Source of the DNA: Symsagittifera roscoffensis
Lineage: Eukaryota > Xenacoelomorpha > Acoela > Convolutidae
Reading direction: 5' to 3'
Assembly (NCBI RefSeq): GCF_963678635.1
Contig: NC_087066.1
Location: 67,963,477-68,027,476 of the forward strand
DNA: 64,000 nt
In this document: positions 61,092 to 64,000 of the stretch, one piece after another
How positions within the stretch are numbered: the first letter of the stretch is position 1
Layout of the letters: every line of letters starts with the position of its first letter
Translations under genes and position numbers: made by a program
Notes under the pieces: model-generated
The model's database searches: none
What the model was told of the DNA's origin: nothing
Seen by the model: only the letters and a program-made list of their open reading frames with translations

Positions 61092-61949
61092 TTAAAGCTG
61101 TTTTTGAAATTCAACTTTCTTTAATATTTTAGATTGTGGGATGAATGTTTTGTAGTTTTTACGTGGTTGATTTCTAAGTCGTGATGACTCTCTGTGTTCT
61201 GATTTCTCGACTTGTTCTTGGGGTATAATTTTTTCTATCATTTTTCTGTTTTTTCTTTCTTTTTGAGGTATTTTTTGATCTAGCTTTTTTGTATTGTTTT
61301 GGTTTGTAGTTGGTTTTTTATTTTGTTTTTCAAGGTGAATGTCATTTTGTTCATTTATTTCATTTTCCGTACGTGGGTGATTTTGAATAACTTTTAAACC
61401 TGTGAAAGAATATAATTGAGTTAGTTCGCGTAGTGCGTATTCTTTTGGGTAGTAAGGCAATAGATTGTTTCTATGTTGAACAATTTCTTTTTGGTCTGAA
61501 TCGGTGATTTTATATGTTACGTCAGTGGGTTTGGCGATTATTTGGTATGGTCCTTTACGAAGGGGTTGTACTTTTTTAGAAAATCCTTTTTGTGTATTAA
61601 AATTAGGTATTAAGACAAATGTTCCAATTTTTAAATCTGAGGCTGGTGTGAAGCGTGAATTTATTTGTTCGTTAATGTTTTGCCTTTGTAACAATTTTTT
61701 TGTTACTCTTTGGTAAATTTCATTGTGTTTTTTATCTCTATTTAAAATCCATTCGGTGTGTGTACCGGAGGCTAATTTAAGGATTTGTGGGTGATGAAAA
61801 TGATCTTCATCATGCGTGTGTAAAGGTAGATTATAACAAACTGAGTCTTTATTCGGTTGGCAATGACCTTGTGCATTTTTATGAGAGTTTGCTGTAAACA
61901 TAATTGGTTTACGTGGCTTTTTATTAAAAACCATTTCGTATGGTGACAT
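61092..61949 (-). CDS. Integrase C-terminal part of env-bearing element
   Basis: The frame starts with MSPYEMVFNKKPRKP, the conserved segment just after the integrase catalytic core in this gypsy lineage. It continues with the helical region ILNRDKKHNEIYQRVTKKLL, a GPY/F-like module (VQPLRKGPYQIIAKPTDVTY, ITDSD) and a long basic Lys/Asn/Gln tail that may bind DNA or chromatin. It is separated from the core ORF by about 80 bp in another frame. Confidence 0.8.
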   Translation of the reverse strand: MSPYEMVFNKKPRKPIMFTANSHKNAQGHCQPNKDSVCYNLPLHTHDEDHFHHPQILKLASGTHTEWILNRDKKHNEIYQRVTKKLLQRQNINEQINSRFTPASDLKIGTFVLIPNFNTQKGFSKKVQPLRKGPYQIIAKPTDVTYKITDSDQKEIVQHRNNLLPYYPKEYALRELTQLYSFTGLKVIQNHPRTENEINEQNDIHLEKQNKKPTTNQNNTKKLDQKIPQKERKNRKMIEKIIPQEQVEKSEHRESSRLRNQPRKNYKTFIPQSKILKKVEFQKQL

Positions 61950-62028
61950 TCCTAGAGTTGTCGTAATTTGTGAATTATATGCTAAGGGAAATAATTTTAC
62001 ATCTGCTGACCATTCTGTGTATCTTGTA

Positions 62029-62478
62029 TCATTTCCATTGATAATACATCCTAAGATATTCTTGTAGTGAATGGTTCATACCTTCGACTAGACCGTTTGT
62101 CCAAGGTGCATGAGATGTACGCGGTTTGTGCTTAGTGTTATATAAATGACATAGTGTGATGATTTCATTATTTATGAATTCTGTACCGTTGTCTGTAACT
62201 AAAATTTCGGGTAATCCGAATTTGGCTATCCAGTGTTCATAAAGTGTTGTGTAAGCATAATAAGCGTTACAATGTGGTACTGGGTTGAGTGCTACATAAT
62301 GTGTAAATGCGTCAACAATTACCATAATGTAGGAGTTTCCTTGAGAGGATGGTGAAATTGGTCCTTTTGTATCGAATGAAATACGGTGGTTAAAATATAA
62401 ACTTTGTCCTTTAAAATCTTGTTTTTGTGCTATTTGTTTTTGATTTGGATAAGGTTTATTTAGCTGACATACTCGCAA
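62029..62478 (-). CDS. Integrase catalytic core of env-bearing element
   Basis: The 149-codon frame contains RISFDTKGPI (first Asp), VIVDAFTHYVALNPV, ILVTDNGTEFIN (second Asp) and HAPWTNGLVEGMNHSLQEYL (catalytic Glu), giving a full DDE triad. The spacing between the second Asp and Glu is typical for retroviral-type integrases. It inserts cDNA into host DNA in intact relatives. Confidence 0.9.
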   Translation of the reverse strand: MRVCQLNKPYPNQKQIAQKQDFKGQSLYFNHRISFDTKGPISPSSQGNSYIMVIVDAFTHYVALNPVPHCNAYYAYTTLYEHWIAKFGLPEILVTDNGTEFINNEIITLCHLYNTKHKPRTSHAPWTNGLVEGMNHSLQEYLRMYYQWK

Positions 62479-62702
62479 TCATTGCATAGTACTTTAATCC
62501 AAATTGGTGCATTTGGAAAATAAAAATTTTGTGTAAAATTTGAATATGTTTTCTCTGATCCAGAGTGTCCTTTAATGTTTTGTGTATCTGAAATGTTAAA
62601 AGCTATTATAATCATACTTAAAGGGAGACAGGGAACTGTAGAATCATTGAAATGATATTCTAGAAGGTCTGTGTTTTCATTAATTGTTGTATTATTAAAT
62701 TT
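62479..62702 (-). pseudogene. Integrase zinc-binding region, shifted frame
   Basis: Frames here read IKGHSGSEKTYSNF and VLCNDC, matching the second His and the two Cys of the HHCC site. The first His of the pair appears as Phe in AFNISD. A frame shift near 62,700 separates it from the RNase H ORF. Confidence 0.6.
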
Positions 62703-64000
62703 TCAGAAATATCGGAGGAGTGTTTTATTTCCTAAAATTGTGGTATCTGCCTTAACGGGCTTAGTTTTGTATTTGTGCCATGATTTTAGTTGTCTAATTA
62801 CTGGGTCAAGATTTTGATATTGTTTCAAGATATTAATTGTAATTTTATCTGTTGGAGGGAGAAAAATGTTTTCAATTTCTAATTTAGATAAAGGAATTGT
62901 GTCAAGTGGGTCATGGAGGTCAAAAACTTGATTTATTGTGTATTTTGAATCATTTGTTTGTGGTCCTGATAAATTTATTTTATCAGTTAAATTTTGTTTT
63001 TCAATTAACGGAAAAAAGTCTTTTTTATGCGAGTGGTGTTTTATTCGTTTTTGTTGGGTGTTATTTTTTATCCATTGTGAGTATGGAATTGGTTTGAAAG
63101 TTGATGTTCCAAGTAGATCAACTACGTAGTGATTATTTTGGCAATCTAAGTAGAGTGGGAAGTGTTGTAGATTATTTATTTGTGATTGTTCAATGTCAGT
63201 TTTTACTGCATATTTGCATTCTTGTCGGGGTGATGTTTCGTCTTTTGCAAGGTAAAATTTTATATTTTTGGGTATTTCAACTGTAGTTTTTCGTGTAAGT
63301 AATTCAGGTAGTGTATTTCGACTTAATGTATCTGGTAATGCAAGATTCTTTCCTGCTGTCCAAACTATATGTAAGTTTGGAAATTTCATTAGAATTAATT
63401 GAAATCTATAAACTCGATGATTAGGATTTGACTTTTGTGTAAAGAGAACAATGATTGGTTTATGATCTGTGAATAGAACTGTTGGATGTTTTGATCCAAG
63501 TATCAGAAATTCATATTCTGTAAGTGTATAAATTATAGCTGTACATTCTCTCATTAGAGTTGAGAGTCGTAGCTCTGCTTGAGTGAATAATCGGGAATTT
63601 GCTGATATAAGGTTCATTTTATTTGTACCACTGTGTGATTGTAGTAATGCTGCGCCGATGCCAAAATTTGAAGCATCGCACTTTGCATAGAATGGTTGAT
63701 TTGGATCTGGGATTGTGTTTGAAATTTGTTCAGTTAAAAGTTTTTTAATTTCTTCAAATCGTGTTTGATGTTCAGTGGTCCATTCAAAATTATTTTGTTG
63801 TCTGAGGATATTATAGAATGGTCTTAAATATAATTGCATTTTGTAAACGTACTTGCTTAAGAAATTTAACATTCCAAGGAATTCTTGGATTTTCTTTTTG
63901 TTTGTTGGTGGTTGAAGTTTTTGAATAGCATCAATGCGTGATTTTAATGGAGTGATTCTTTTATATTATGTCCTAAAAATTTAACTCGTGTTAAAAAGAA
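62703..64000 (-). pseudogene. RT thumb and RNase H of env-bearing element, cut by window edge
   Basis: The window edge starts in the RT thumb (VKFLGH, then after a frame change RIDAIQKLQPPTNKKKIQEF and LGMLNFLSKYV). ORF 63,872-62,703 holds the connection and RNase H: FYAKCDASNFGIGAALLQ (first Asp), LMRECTAIIYTLTEYEF (Glu), VLFTDHKPIIVLF (Asp) and IVWTAGKNLALPDTLSR (final Asp), then a linker toward integrase (LDPVIRQLKSWHKYKT). This is the normal Ty3/gypsy layout. Confidence 0.85.

Larger units (their letters stand above)
54480..64000 (-). mobile_element. Old Ty3/gypsy-type element with envelope gene
   Basis: Minus-strand order: RT/RNase H (64,000-62,703), integrase (62,702-61,092), two-helix membrane ORF (60,272), Pro/Ser-rich frame (60,083-58,940), env fragments (58,952 to about 56,540), and a 599-codon ORF (56,397-54,598). 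It is an errantivirus-like pol-env layout with extra genes. Gag, protease and the 5' LTR would lie beyond 64,000. Several frame shifts and stops mark it as inactive. It is unrelated in sequence to the gypsy pol at 28-32 kb. An A-rich tract on the minus strand (about 54,485-54,455) could be a polypurine tract. Confidence 0.85.

Overview
The window is nuclear DNA from an animal, most likely an invertebrate. It has a single-exon folylpolyglutamate synthase gene, GT-AG introns in a second gene, degenerate LINEs, two unrelated Ty3/gypsy-type retroelements, a MITE and satellite DNA. No ribosomal RNA, operon or bacterial feature is visible. The species cannot be named from the sequence. At least four fifths of the window is mobile DNA or its remains. 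A 200-base run of N at 32,677-32,876 is a scaffold gap.

Region 1 (1-32,676) is dominated by an unusual multi-ORF element found twice: a decayed plus-strand copy (1 to ~13,270) and a better-preserved minus-strand copy (~17,300 to ~28,140). I call its frames ORF1 (coiled coil), A (1692 codons, with an SGNH-hydrolase domain), B/C, D and E. The two copies are only about half identical at protein level, yet share ORF order, ORF boundaries and about 1.3 kb of 3' flank. Upstream of the minus copy, in the same orientation, lies a Ty3/gypsy pol (end of RT, RNase H, integrase) whose 3' end carries a TARG1-like macro domain. Whether pol-macro and ORF1-E form one giant retroelement or two abutting elements is the main open question. 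Between the copies (13,270-17,300) are ~290-bp repeats and LINE pieces.

Region 2 (33,000-41,500) has a LINE 3' stub, the intact folylpolyglutamate synthase gene (33,681-35,207, with a splice acceptor directly before its ATG and its stop codon inside AATAAA), a ~160-bp satellite with inverted monomers and higher-order structure (35,750-38,100), a tRNA-like SINE head, and a decayed LINE with a PHD-like zinc finger.

Region 3 (41,500-54,500) has a second decayed LINE, a probable secreted modular gene (exons 47,934-50,545, all phase-1 introns, two exon-sized beta-sandwich-like modules) with a TA-flanked MITE in its second intron, and three copies of a ~300-bp dispersed repeat. Much of the rest is AT-rich and featureless.

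Region 4 (about 54,500-64,000, minus strand) is the 3' two thirds of another Ty3/gypsy-type, retrovirus-like element: RT/RNase H, integrase, a small two-helix membrane ORF, a Pro/Ser-rich frame, a broken envelope gene whose motifs resemble mononegavirus/chuvirus-type glycoproteins, and a 599-codon ORF of unknown function beyond env. Gag and protease would lie past the right edge. Frame breaks throughout show that this is an old copy.
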